Origin: Nitrospirota bacterium | Lineage (GTDB): Bacteria > Nitrospinota_A > UBA7883 > JACRGQ01 | Direction of reading: 5' to 3' | Length of the DNA: 13,996 bases | Assembly (NCBI GenBank): GCA_024275775.1 | Contig: JAJRYM010000017.1 | Span: forward strand, 1 to 13,996 | In this document: one piece after another, positions 6,023 to 13,200 of the stretch | Numbering within the stretch: the stretch's first letter is position 1 | Layout of the letters: every line of letters starts with the position of its first letter | The notes under the pieces: generated by a model | Told to the model about the DNA's origin: nothing | The model's database searches: none | Seen by the model: the letters and a program-made list of their open reading frames with translations, nothing else | Position numbers and translations under genes: made by a program

Positions 6023-6916
6023 TTGCGATATCAAAAACTTGGTAAAACTGAAATAGAAATCTCCGAAATCGGATTCGGAGCCTGGCAAATAGGCGGCCCC
6101 CCCTTTTGGGCTGAACAGAACGAGCAGGAATCCCTTAACGCCGTTTCAGCCGCCGTGGACGCCGGTATCACGCTGTTCGATACAGCGCCGGTTTACGGCT
6201 TCGGGCGGAGCGAAACTCTGCTCGGCAAACGGCTGAAAAAATGCCGGGAGAAAGTCGTTATCGCCACCAAATGCGGTCTGTTATGGCAAAAAGAAGAACT
6301 GGGATTCCTTTATAACGACCTCAAACCGGCTTCCATCCGCATGGAGCTGGAAGCCAGCCTCAGACGGCTGAAAACGGACTGGATAGATATTTATCAGATT
6401 CATTTCCCCTCGCCCGACGACCCGATTGAACCGGCCATGGAAGCACTCGCCCGCTTAAGGGAAGAAGGGAAAATACGCGCAATCGGCGTGAGCAATTTCG
6501 AGGCGGATCTTCTCACGCGCGCCAATGAGGTTGCACAGGTCGATTCGATTCAGACCAAATACAATATGCTGGAAAGGGAAGCGGAAAAGGAAATTCTGCC
6601 GACCGCCGAAAAATACGGGATGGGAGTGCTCGCGTACTCTCCGCTCGCTTCGGGACTGCTTACAGGCAAATACAGTCCCGCATCGAAATTCAGCGACTGG
6701 CGCGGCAGGGGGAAGCTTGGGATTTTCCGGAAAGAATCTCTGGAAAAAGCCTACGATGAACTTCAAACTCTCATGAAAACCGCAAACGATGCGGGAGTGC
6801 CGATTAAAAACATTGCCATCAACTGGGTGTTGAAGAATCCCGCCGTAACCGCCGCTCTGGTCGGCATGAGAAACAGCGACCATGTTTACGATAATGTCAA
6901 GCGCATCGAGAGTTAA
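6023..6916 (+). CDS. Aldo/keto reductase, TTG start, short C-terminus
   Basis: NAD(P)H-dependent oxidoreductase of the aldo/keto reductase superfamily with a TIM-barrel fold; the substrate cannot be read from sequence. The 297 residues open (M)RYQKLGKTEIEISEIGFGAWQIGG. The catalytic tetrad is visible: Asp53 and Tyr58 in FDTAPVYGFGRSE, Lys83 in VIATKCG, His127 in YQIHFPS. The barrel continues with GVSNFEADLL, QTKYNMLER and LAYSPLASGLLTGKY. The start is TTG (6023-6025) with CGGAGAG upstream, and no ATG lies nearby. The protein ends at KRIES, soon after LVGMRNSDHVYDNV, whereas relatives usually continue 15-25 residues with a final helix. It is divergent from the flavoprotein oxidoreductase (about 100 bp apart) and convergent with the nucleotidyltransferase. 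Confidence 0.92.
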   Translation: MRYQKLGKTEIEISEIGFGAWQIGGPPFWAEQNEQESLNAVSAAVDAGITLFDTAPVYGFGRSETLLGKRLKKCREKVVIATKCGLLWQKEELGFLYNDLKPASIRMELEASLRRLKTDWIDIYQIHFPSPDDPIEPAMEALARLREEGKIRAIGVSNFEADLLTRANEVAQVDSIQTKYNMLEREAEKEILPTAEKYGMGVLAYSPLASGLLTGKYSPASKFSDWRGRGKLGIFRKESLEKAYDELQTLMKTANDAGVPIKNIAINWVLKNPAVTAALVGMRNSDHVYDNVKRIES

Positions 6917-6992
6917 ACCGTCAGAGATGGGTTACACGAGGCCGTACGCAATATCGCCGCTCAGCAGTCGAAGAAAAAACACCCGCTTTAAA

Positions 6993-8009
6993 TTAAGGGC
7001 GTATATTTGCCTGTAAGGCTTCCTTGCGGCCCTGCCGTTTTCCTTCTCCCATGAGCTCCTGATATCTCATCCAGTCGTCGTACATTATTTCTACAACCTG
7101 TCTGGTGTCGGGCTTATCCACATCGAGCGCGCATCCGCCGTACGTGGTTACAACAGCCCGGCACGGCGCGCCGATAAGTTTTCCGACAACCCTTTCGCCC
7201 CTTTCCAGCGGAACCAGTTTTCTTATCGCGTCCGATAGCCGATTAAACCCCCATTCCCTGGATTTCATCGCCAAAAGCATCTCGAACCAGCCGGTGAGAA
7301 TGTTTCGGTCAATCCGCCGTTTCAAGAGCCCTACTCCGCTTTTTATAATATCCGCGTACCGTGTGAGATGCCTTACCCTATAGAACTCGCTAAACTCGTT
7401 TTTGTTAGCTATGCGAAACGGTTGCAGAAGATGAAGATTGTTTATCCTCAGAAGGGACTCCGCGAAATGAGAGCAGGCCAGCCTGACTCCCGGCCGATTA
7501 TCCTTCGGCTCGTACTGTTCCAGAACCTCGTGGGGCGTCATGCCCATAAACCAGCAGTATTTCTCCAGATTAGTACATCCGTTTAAGAACTCGTCCACTT
7601 CCATGGGAGTCATCAGGGGAGAATCTCCGCTTGTTACGAATACGGCTTTATTCCTGACCGATGCGTCTGTCTCCTCCCTGCCGGGGCGGTATCCATCAAT
7701 AGATTCCAGAACAGGACGCCAGACATTCTCAACGATATTGGAACGCTCCTGTTTAACGCTAACTCTCTCCGGCGGAATATCGGCGCTCTCCCTCTCAAGC
7801 TCCCGAAGAATCTCATCGCCGGGGCCGACTATGAAAATCGTTCCGATTCTTTCGACTTTCAAAAGCGCCAGAAGAACATGGATAAACAGCGCGCGGTTTC
7901 TTATTTTTACGAAGGTTTTATTCGGAACCGAGAGGTCTATGCCGTCCGGTTTCCCGCCTGCGAGAATTATAGCGTCGCAGAGAGGGGTGACATCTCTCCT
8001 TTTTTTCAT
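6993..8009 (-). CDS. MobA-like nucleotidyltransferase family protein (NTP transferase domain)
   Basis: Predicted nucleotidyltransferase of 338 residues with a GT-A/NTP-transferase fold. The N-terminal nucleotide-binding loop is AIILAGGKP (residues 13-21), followed by the lysine in VPNKTFVKI (Lys31). TSGDSPLM (126-133) supplies the likely metal-binding Asp129. A long middle section has no motif I recognise. A late GGCALDVDKPDT block resembles the (D)VDTPED end of sugar and cofactor nucleotidyltransferases. The last ~35 residues are charged. The acceptor is unknown: MobA (molybdopterin), MurNAc-1-P or another sugar phosphate uridylyltransferases share this fold, and the protein is longer than MobA (about 190). 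The ATG follows AGGAG by seven bases. It is the third gene of a unit with the YkgJ-like and HAD genes, 41 bp after the former. Confidence 0.82.
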   Translation of the reverse strand: MKKRRDVTPLCDAIILAGGKPDGIDLSVPNKTFVKIRNRALFIHVLLALLKVERIGTIFIVGPGDEILRELERESADIPPERVSVKQERSNIVENVWRPVLESIDGYRPGREETDASVRNKAVFVTSGDSPLMTPMEVDEFLNGCTNLEKYCWFMGMTPHEVLEQYEPKDNRPGVRLACSHFAESLLRINNLHLLQPFRIANKNEFSEFYRVRHLTRYADIIKSGVGLLKRRIDRNILTGWFEMLLAMKSREWGFNRLSDAIRKLVPLERGERVVGKLIGAPCRAVVTTYGGCALDVDKPDTRQVVEIMYDDWMRYQELMGEGKRQGRKEALQANIRP

Positions 8010-8050
8010 CGTCCCGCTCCTGATTCCATATTACGCGTAAAAGCTCAGAT

Positions 8051-8395
8051 TCAATAGCCGGTTTTCGCAACAAAAGTATAGCCGCATGTTTCTATATCAT
8101 CCTCAAACCACGGATATTTGTGGCAGATAAGCGGTTTTTTCTCCGGCGTTCCGTTCAGGAGGCAACTGTTATCGGGCGCAAGCTTACTGCACTGCATATC
8201 AATTTCCAGTAGCGCCCTGTCGCCCGCTTCATCCACATCCATTATCTTTATCCCGTGCAAGGAATAATAAGCCTCCGCCTCTTTCAGCGACCCGTGCTGG
8301 CTCACGATATTGCTTAAAACAGCGGTTACTCTGGTTTTCTTACAGCACTCCCCGCACATGACACATTCCCCCGTTCTCTCTTTTCTTGCCATCAT
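8051..8395 (-). CDS. YkgJ-family cysteine-cluster protein (putative zinc- or iron-binding)
   Basis: Small protein of 114 residues in the YkgJ/UPF0153 cysteine-cluster family, whose biochemical role is mostly unknown. Eight cysteines are seen: CVMCGECC (Cys11, 14, 17, 18), Cys69 and Cys78 in CSKLAPDNSC, Cys91 in KPLICHKYPW, and Cys104. The spacing matches the family pattern C-x2-C-x2-CC ... C-x8-C ... C-x2-(F/Y)P and implies a metal or iron-sulfur site. The first ATG (8395-8393) overlaps the HAD stop as ATGA; a second ATG follows directly. There is no signal peptide or membrane segment. It is the middle gene of the phosphatase-YkgJ-nucleotidyltransferase operon. Confidence 0.87.
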   Translation of the reverse strand: MMARKERTGECVMCGECCKKTRVTAVLSNIVSQHGSLKEAEAYYSLHGIKIMDVDEAGDRALLEIDMQCSKLAPDNSCLLNGTPEKKPLICHKYPWFEDDIETCGYTFVAKTGY

Positions 8396-9054
8396 TCGAT
8401 AATCTCCTTCAGCTCAGCCGGATTTTCGGCGATGACGTCCGGCAGGTTTTGCACAACCTCTTCCCTCGAACGGAAACCGTAAGTAACGCCTATGGTGCGG
8501 ACGGCACAATTTTTACCGGTCTGAATATCTATCCCGCTGTCTCCCACGAATACCGAGGCGCTGTTGCCAACGCCGGCTTCGGACATGATATCGTTAAGCA
8601 TATCCGGGGCCGGCTTGTTTCTTTTCTGGGAATCGCCGCCCTTTACAGACAGAAAAAATCTGGTCATGTCCAGCCCGTTCAGTATCTCTTCGACATAGCG
8701 GTAAGGCTTGTTGCTGGCTACGGCCATTTTTTTATCCAGCGAAAGAAAGTGTCTCAACACATCCTCCACGCCGTCGAACATAACCGTAGTTTCAAGCAGT
8801 CTTTTTGGATAAACCCGGCGAAAAACATCCACAGCCCGTTCGATACCGTTTTCCAGCCCGGCTTTCTGAACAGCCTGCTCAAGCAGAAGGCGCACTCCGT
8901 TGCCTACATAGCTGTATATCAGTTCCTCGGAAAGCGCAGGCAGGGAGAGCGCTTCCAGCGTTTCGTTAACCGATACAGCTATATCTCTTCTGGAATCGAT
9001 AAGGGTTCCATCGAGATCAAAAATGATAAGTTCGGCGTTTATTTTCCTGTCCAT
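8392..9054 (-). CDS. HAD-superfamily hydrolase, phosphoglycolate phosphatase-like
   Basis: Predicted phosphatase of the haloacid dehalogenase superfamily, Gph/PGP-like, 220 residues. Motif I is FDLDGTLIDS with nucleophile Asp13 and acid/base Asp15. Motif II is VASNKP (Ser114), motif III Lys147 in KRNKPAPD, and motif IV VGDSGIDIQTG (Asp172, Asp176). A helical cap lies between residues 20 and 90. Phosphoglycolate is the default guess, but MupP (MurNAc-6-P phosphatase) and other sugar-phosphate phosphatases look nearly the same, and the nucleotidyltransferase two genes downstream makes a sugar-nucleotide role possible. The ATG at 9054 has only a weak GAAG site. It is the first gene of the three-gene operon, divergent from the amidohydrolase. 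Confidence 0.9.
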   Translation of the reverse strand: MDRKINAELIIFDLDGTLIDSRRDIAVSVNETLEALSLPALSEELIYSYVGNGVRLLLEQAVQKAGLENGIERAVDVFRRVYPKRLLETTVMFDGVEDVLRHFLSLDKKMAVASNKPYRYVEEILNGLDMTRFFLSVKGGDSQKRNKPAPDMLNDIMSEAGVGNSASVFVGDSGIDIQTGKNCAVRTIGVTYGFRSREEVVQNLPDVIAENPAELKEIIE

Positions 9055-9182
9055 ATTTCTTCAAACCAGAATAACATCTTCCGCGCCGGCGGTCTCTATG
9101 CGCGCCGAATTTCCAAAATCCGCCCGTTGCCGTTATCATATAATCTCAATTACGGTTTTTGTCATTCTTTTCGGGGAAGAAA

Positions 9183-10076
9183 ATGATAGACGCGCATGTT
9201 CATCTCGTAACGGCCGAAATGGTGCGGGACGCGACAAACCGATTCGATGCGGACTATCCCGCATTCAGCGAAACGGTTCTCGCCGGCTCAAACCATCCCT
9301 TCAGCAGTGGGTTGGTGGATTATATTGCCAAAACGCCGCTTGAAGAGATTGCCAAAAGATGGATAGCGGCGATGGATGAGCACGGAATAGAAAAAGCGGT
9401 CTTTTTCCCGGTTTCGGAAAGGCAGGAACAGCTTGGAGAGTTCATCCGCCTCGCCCCGGAACGGTTTATAGGCTACGCATTTCTTGACGACCCGCTTTCA
9501 ATCAACGCGCCGGACAGGCTGAGGAAATACGTGAAGGAAATGGGGTTTAAAGGGCTGAAGCTTTACCCCTCCATTCAGTTTTTCCACGCGTACGACAGCG
9601 CCGTTTTCCCGCTCTACGAGGAGGCGCAGAGCCTGGGCGTACCGATTACATTCCACATGGGGATAACCCACGCCCCCGCTTCCGATTACCGCTATACGAA
9701 CCCTCTCGATATTCAACTGCCGCTGAAACTATTTCCGAAACTTAATTTTATAATCGCCCATTTCGGGGCGGGGTTTTTTCGGGAAGTCTGCCTGCTGGCG
9801 TTCCACGCTCCGAATCTATATCTGGATAGTTCCGGCACGAACAACTGGAGGGAGTACACGCCGGCAAATATGGCACTGAAAGAGATTTTTCGAACAGCCC
9901 TTCGGGTTTTCGGGCCGGAAAATATTATTTTTGGAACCGATACGGTGATGAGGCCGGATAGCGGCTACCGCGAGGCGATTATGCGGGAACAAAAGGAAAT
10001 CATCAATTCCGTGGCGAATAGCAAATCCGAAGCCCGGCTGATAATGCGCGATAACGCACTAAGACTTTACTGCTGA
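9183..10076 (+). CDS. Amidohydrolase-2 family metal-dependent hydrolase/decarboxylase
   Basis: TIM-barrel metalloenzyme of the amidohydrolase-2 (PF04909, ACMSD-like) family, 297 residues. Metal ligands appear as the HxH pair His5/His7 in MIDAHVHL, His158 in ITFHMG, His193 in IIAHFGAGFF and Asp253 in IIFGTDTV. The phrase GFKGLKLYPS before the barrel centre is typical of the family. The frame is open to a TTG at 9159, but the ATG at 9183 has GGGGA six to seven bases upstream and puts HxH at the normal N-terminal position. The substrate is unknown; hydrolysis or decarboxylation of a small cyclic or carboxylated compound is the usual chemistry. It is divergent from the HAD gene and convergent with hflC, only 20 bp apart. 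Confidence 0.9.
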   Translation: MIDAHVHLVTAEMVRDATNRFDADYPAFSETVLAGSNHPFSSGLVDYIAKTPLEEIAKRWIAAMDEHGIEKAVFFPVSERQEQLGEFIRLAPERFIGYAFLDDPLSINAPDRLRKYVKEMGFKGLKLYPSIQFFHAYDSAVFPLYEEAQSLGVPITFHMGITHAPASDYRYTNPLDIQLPLKLFPKLNFIIAHFGAGFFREVCLLAFHAPNLYLDSSGTNNWREYTPANMALKEIFRTALRVFGPENIIFGTDTVMRPDSGYREAIMREQKEIINSVANSKSEARLIMRDNALRLYC

Positions 10077-10096
10077 AAAGAACGGCCGTTATTCGG

Positions 10097-10972
10097 CTAT
10101 TTGGCGTGCTTTGTTTTCTCGAAGTATTTCAGGAATTCCGATTCGTTCGTGAGAATAACGGAGCTGTTTGTCTTAAGAGCTTTTCCGTATGATTCGAGAG
10201 CGCGGATAAATTCAAAAAACTCTGCGTCCTGATTGTAGGCATCTGCGTATATTTTAATCGATTTAGCGTCGCCCTCTCCGCGTGTTTCCTGTTCCTTCCT
10301 GTAGGCTTCCGCAAGCATGATGGTTTTTTCTTTATCGGCCTTGGCTCGTATCTTGTTCGCCTCTTCCCTTCCTTCCGCGCGGAACTGGCTGGCGATACGT
10401 TTGCGCTCCTCCCTCATGCGCCGGAACACGGCGTTCTGATTTTCAGGCGGCAGGTCGGCCCGCTTCAGCCTCACATCCAATATCTCGATGCCCATCTTCA
10501 GCTCGCTCGCTTTATCATTGGAACGGTCGGTTACCTTCTTCATAAAAACCCGCCGGTTTACGGAGACAATCTCCTCCAGCGAGTGCTGGCCGAACTCCTG
10601 CCACAGTTCGGAATAGATTATGTCCTTTATTCTTCCGCGCGCGTTAGCTTCCGTTTTAACCCGCTTGTAGAAAAGTTCCGGGTCGGTAATCCGCCATTTC
10701 GAGAAACTGTCGACCAGCAGGGTTCTTTTATCTTTCGTCACGATTTCGGTCGGGGCGATGTCGTACCCCAGCAGTCTCTTATCGTATGTCGTCACCTGCA
10801 GAACTAACGGCATTTTAAGATGCAGGCCGGGGTTCCTCACAGTCGTAACGAATTTGCCGAAGCGGAGTACCACCGCCTGCTCATATTCCTTTACGGTATA
10901 AAAAACGTCGCCCGCCAGCACAATGACGGCCAGTGCCACTATGGCGAGAACGGCTTTCGTCGCCTGCTTCAT
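10097..10972 (-). CDS. hflC: HflC, SPFH/prohibitin-family regulator of FtsH
   Basis: Membrane-anchored SPFH (band 7) protein, 291 residues. A single N-terminal membrane segment (about residues 7-26) is followed by KEYEQAVVLRFGKFV, typical of HflC. The SPFH domain spans about residues 27-190 and contains RNPGLHLKMP, DKRLLGYDIAP and WRITDPELFYKRV. A charged helical region follows (180-245), ending in GEGDAKSIKIYADAYNQDAEFFEFIRALESY, conserved in HflC. In E. coli, HflK and HflC form a large periplasmic-facing cage around the FtsH protease; that role is inferred here. The ATG overlaps the hflK stop as ATGA, with GGAGG seven bases upstream. It ends in TAG, convergent with the amidohydrolase. Confidence 0.95.
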   Translation of the reverse strand: MKQATKAVLAIVALAVIVLAGDVFYTVKEYEQAVVLRFGKFVTTVRNPGLHLKMPLVLQVTTYDKRLLGYDIAPTEIVTKDKRTLLVDSFSKWRITDPELFYKRVKTEANARGRIKDIIYSELWQEFGQHSLEEIVSVNRRVFMKKVTDRSNDKASELKMGIEILDVRLKRADLPPENQNAVFRRMREERKRIASQFRAEGREEANKIRAKADKEKTIMLAEAYRKEQETRGEGDAKSIKIYADAYNQDAEFFEFIRALESYGKALKTNSSVILTNESEFLKYFEKTKHAK

Positions 10973-12060
10973 TTGGCGCCTCCCACGGCCGTAGCTCCGG
11001 CCTTGCCCGGAAGCGGTACGCCTTCTCCCAACTGCATCAGCGGCATCAGTTTGGCGGCGGTATCCTTATTCATTATCATTATTCGGGATTGCGAGAGCAC
11101 CGACTCCATCCTCTCGAAATAAAGCCTTGTGCGTGTAACATCTTTGGCTTTCCTGTACTGCGTCAGCTTTTGCAGGAAACGGGAAGCGTCGCCTTCGGCC
11201 CTGCTGATTTTCTGTTCACGGTAGGCTTCCGCCTCTTTGATTATGCGGGCCACCTTTCCGCGCGTAACCGGTATGACGGAATTAAGGTAGCCTTCCGCCT
11301 CCCTTATAAGGCGGTTCTTGTCTTCCTCGGCGTTGTTCACGTCCTTGAACGCGTCCCTTACTTCCTGCGGCGGATGAACATCCTGAAACTGCACAAGGCC
11401 TACGGTGATGCCGGTGTCGTACTTATCGAGAATCTGTTGCATCAAAACGCGTATCTCCTCCTGCGCCTTGCTTTTCTGGGTGGTAAGAAGCAAGTCTATT
11501 TCCGTTCTGCCGACCACCTCGCGCAGGGCGCTCTCGGCGGTCTGGCGGACGGTGACTTCAAGCCCTCTGTCTCCCAGAGAGCGCCTGATATCCGCCACGT
11601 TGAAGAGGTATTTAACCGGATCGGTTACCTGATACTGCACAACCATATCGATATCTATGATGTTCACCGATTTGGTGAGCATCAGCGATTCTTCCCTGTA
11701 GGCGTTGGGGTTGGAAAATCTTCCCTTCCTGCCGGTTGACCGGAACCCGATTTCGACTCTTTTAATTTCTTCCGTCCTCACCTTCACCACGGTACCGATG
11801 GGGCTCGGCAGAAACCAGTTCAGGCCCGGATTCGCTATCTTCACGAACTTGCCGAAAAGGAGAACCACGCCCCGTTCGTTCAGCTCCACCTTGTAAAAAC
11901 CGGTTGCGGCCCATACAAGCAGAAGCGCCAGCAGACCGATGATAATCGATCCCTTGTTAAGCGGAGGTAGCGTGGGGAACTTGATTTCCGGAATGTTTAT
12001 CGGCGGTCTCTGCCCGCCGGCTCCACCCGAAGGCGGACGCCATTTATCTTCCCAGCCCAT
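10969..12060 (-). CDS. hflK: HflK, SPFH/prohibitin-family partner of HflC
   Basis: SPFH-family membrane protein, 363 residues, partner of HflC. The N-terminus is a Gly/Pro-rich cytosolic stretch (WRPPSGGAGGQRPP) as in HflK, then a membrane segment (about 38-55). Next comes YKVELNERGVVLLFGKFV and the SPFH core with NPGLNWFLPSPIG, MLTKSVNIIDIDMVVQYQV and LQKLTQYRKAKDVTRTRLYFERME. The tail is short and Gly/Ala-rich. The Met-Gly-Trp start at ATG 12060 has AGGAG nine bases upstream. It is the first gene of the hflK-hflC pair. No separate strong promoter is evident in the 189 bp up to the tRNA, so read-through from the tRNA promoter is possible. Confidence 0.95.
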   Translation of the reverse strand: MGWEDKWRPPSGGAGGQRPPINIPEIKFPTLPPLNKGSIIIGLLALLLVWAATGFYKVELNERGVVLLFGKFVKIANPGLNWFLPSPIGTVVKVRTEEIKRVEIGFRSTGRKGRFSNPNAYREESLMLTKSVNIIDIDMVVQYQVTDPVKYLFNVADIRRSLGDRGLEVTVRQTAESALREVVGRTEIDLLLTTQKSKAQEEIRVLMQQILDKYDTGITVGLVQFQDVHPPQEVRDAFKDVNNAEEDKNRLIREAEGYLNSVIPVTRGKVARIIKEAEAYREQKISRAEGDASRFLQKLTQYRKAKDVTRTRLYFERMESVLSQSRIMIMNKDTAAKLMPLMQLGEGVPLPGKAGATAVGGAK

Positions 12061-12171
12061 TCAGCGATGCTCCTTTAATTTTCACGCACAGGAAATAGTT
12101 TTTTTGAGTTGGTTATTGTCACTTATTTATCCCCCCGACGCAAGCGCAAAGCCCAGTTGTGTGTTAGCAAA

Positions 12172-12205
12172 GGGGAAATGTAGTCAGAATGTAGTCAGTT
12201 TCCCC
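12172..12205. repeat. Tandem 11-bp direct repeat enclosed by a 7-bp inverted repeat
   Basis: AATGTAGTCAG occurs twice in direct tandem (12177-12187, 12188-12198). The block is bounded by GGGGAAA (12172-12178) and TTTCCCC (12199-12205), which can pair as a seven-base stem with a 20-base loop. It lies between the tRNA-Ala 3' end and hflK, so it would be in any shared transcript. On the minus strand the stem is followed only by TTTG, so it is not a convincing intrinsic terminator. A protein-binding site or processing stem is possible. Confidence 0.6.
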
Positions 12206-12249
12206 CTCAATCGGAAAATGGGAAAACCGCGCGGGAACCTATTAAAATA

Positions 12250-12325
12250 TGGTGGAGCCGAGGGGGATCGAACCCCTGACCTCCTGACTGCCAGTCAGGC
12301 ACTCTCCCAGCTGAGCTACGGCCCC
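12250..12325 (-). tRNA. tRNA-Ala, anticodon GGC, CCA encoded
   Basis: A complete 76-base cloverleaf on the minus strand. The acceptor stem GGGGCCG pairs with CGGCTCC and contains the G3:U70 wobble pair that marks alanine tRNAs. The anticodon stem CCTGA/TCAGG carries the loop CTGGCAG with anticodon GGC at 12292-12290, which reads GCC and GCU. The T arm AGGGG-TTCGATC-CCCCT is standard, and the terminal CCA is encoded (12252-12250). It is preceded by a strong promoter and followed by the hflKC leader. Confidence 0.98.
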
Positions 12326-12334
12326 AATGAGGTC

Positions 12335-12363
12335 AAGATAAAGCCTTCCTCGCTTGCTGTCAA
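12335..12363 (-). promoter_or_regulatory. Sigma70-type promoter of tRNA-Ala
   Basis: On the minus strand a perfect TTGACA (12363-12358) is followed by exactly 17 bases and TATCTT (12340-12335, four of six to TATAAT). Nine bases separate the -10 box from the first tRNA base at 12325, leaving a 5' leader of only a few bases, normal for a single tRNA gene. Box sequence and spacing closely match those of the L22 promoter. Confidence 0.8.
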
Positions 12364-12531
12364 CGGCTGTTATTAATACCCAACAAACAATTATTTGCCG
12401 GTTATATGATATTCGTATTCATTAAATTGATGATAAAGATTACAACTAAAAGTTAGGGGGCTTGATAAGCACTCAACGATGAATGGCAAGGTTCCCTTTT
12501 ACTTCATCCCGACACTTCATATCTGCATGAA

Positions 12532-13122
12532 TTATCCCTCCACCTTGGCAAGCGTGTTCTTGTCGGTATGGTGAAACAGTGCGTCGGCGCCGTGTATCTG
12601 CAACTGGGTATCTTCGGAGTAGCTGAAACTGCCGTCGCCGTTTATCGTTACCTCGCACTCGTAGCCGATGGTTTTGAAAGCTTTATCGAGAAACGGGTTG
12701 GAAAGTATGCCGTACGTCTCCGACCCGACTTTAGCCGACAGGTTGAACGACTGCGCGTCCGGCTCCGCTGTGCCGCCGGCGTTGATGGTAACTACGCGAG
12801 GCACCATGAAACAGCGCATAACCTGCTTGTCTTTGGGATCCCACATCCAGTAGCCGACCTCCTCGTGAAACGGGTCGTCCTCGCCCAGCGGCCACGCGAC
12901 GGTCGTATATTTGAGTCCGTACAAAACCTGCTGGCCGTTCACAACCGGGCCTATCGGCGTGAAAGTTATTCTTTCACGAAACTTCGTTTCAGCCTCCCCT
13001 TCGCGGGCCGGCGATACGTCAACGCCTTTATCGCCTTCCCATACACCGGCAAGCGGCGCCAGCGGCCCCATATTTTTTACGATATCCGTAGCCGGCGATT
13101 CCGGTTTGTCATAAACATCCAT
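12532..13122 (-). CDS. Nitrobindin/THAP4-like heme-binding beta-barrel family protein
   Basis: Predicted 10-stranded beta-barrel of the THAP4/nitrobindin family (PF08768, formerly DUF1794), 196 residues, with no signal peptide. Typical blocks are LAPLAGVWEGDKG (21-33), ITFTPIGPVVNGQQVLYGLKY (52-72), PFHEEVGYWMWD (84-95), GTAEPDAQSF (117-126) and YGILSNPFLDKAFKT (137-151). The end is FHHTDKNTLAKV (183-194), where His184/His185 are candidates for the heme-facing histidine. Nitrobindins bind ferric heme and react with NO or peroxynitrite, but many bacterial relatives are uncharacterised, so heme binding here is an inference. The ATG has an excellent AGGAGG seven bases upstream. It is downstream of the M28 gene, separated by hairpin-rich DNA. 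Confidence 0.86.
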   Translation of the reverse strand: MDVYDKPESPATDIVKNMGPLAPLAGVWEGDKGVDVSPAREGEAETKFRERITFTPIGPVVNGQQVLYGLKYTTVAWPLGEDDPFHEEVGYWMWDPKDKQVMRCFMVPRVVTINAGGTAEPDAQSFNLSAKVGSETYGILSNPFLDKAFKTIGYECEVTINGDGSFSYSEDTQLQIHGADALFHHTDKNTLAKVEG

Positions 13123-13160
13123 CTCACTACCTCCTCGAAAAAGTTAAACGACGCTATCTG

Positions 13161-13166
13161 ATTATA
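13161..13166 (-). promoter_or_regulatory. Possible -10 box upstream of the nitrobindin-like gene
   Basis: A perfect TATAAT on the minus strand, within the 10-bp palindrome GATTATAATC, would place a start site about 32 bases before the ATG at 13122. No TTGACA-like -35 box is seen at 16-18 bases, so this is tentative. Confidence 0.3.
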
Positions 13167-13200
13167 ATCGAAACCCGCCGTTTTCTCCCGCGATTGTAGA

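Noticed and set aside
9139..9144. TATAAT upstream of the amidohydrolase as a promoter
   Set aside because: No -35-like box lies at 16-19 bases and there is no extended -10; left as an unsupported match.
8386..9186. Plus-strand open frame of 266 codons
   Set aside because: Antisense to the HAD phosphatase, whose four motifs are intact.
10077..10096. AACGGCCGTT palindrome (10081-10090) as a bidirectional terminator between convergent genes
   Set aside because: It could form only about three pairs around a four-base loop and no T-run follows, so it is too weak to call.
10933..11739. Plus-strand open frame of 268 codons
   Set aside because: Antisense to hflK, which has a full HflK architecture and good start.
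12229..12236. CCGCGCGG palindrome just downstream of the tRNA as a terminator
   Set aside because: It has no room for a proper loop and lacks a solid T-run; four scattered T are not enough.
12250..12325. tRNA-Ala as an integration (att) site
   Set aside because: No duplicated tRNA 3' end and no integrase gene are seen in the window.
12326..12531. Gene or RNA in the AT-rich gap between the nitrobindin-like gene and tRNA-Ala
   Set aside because: Apart from the tRNA promoter I see no coding frame with a start and ribosome site, and only short weak inverted repeats such as AACTTTTAGTT.
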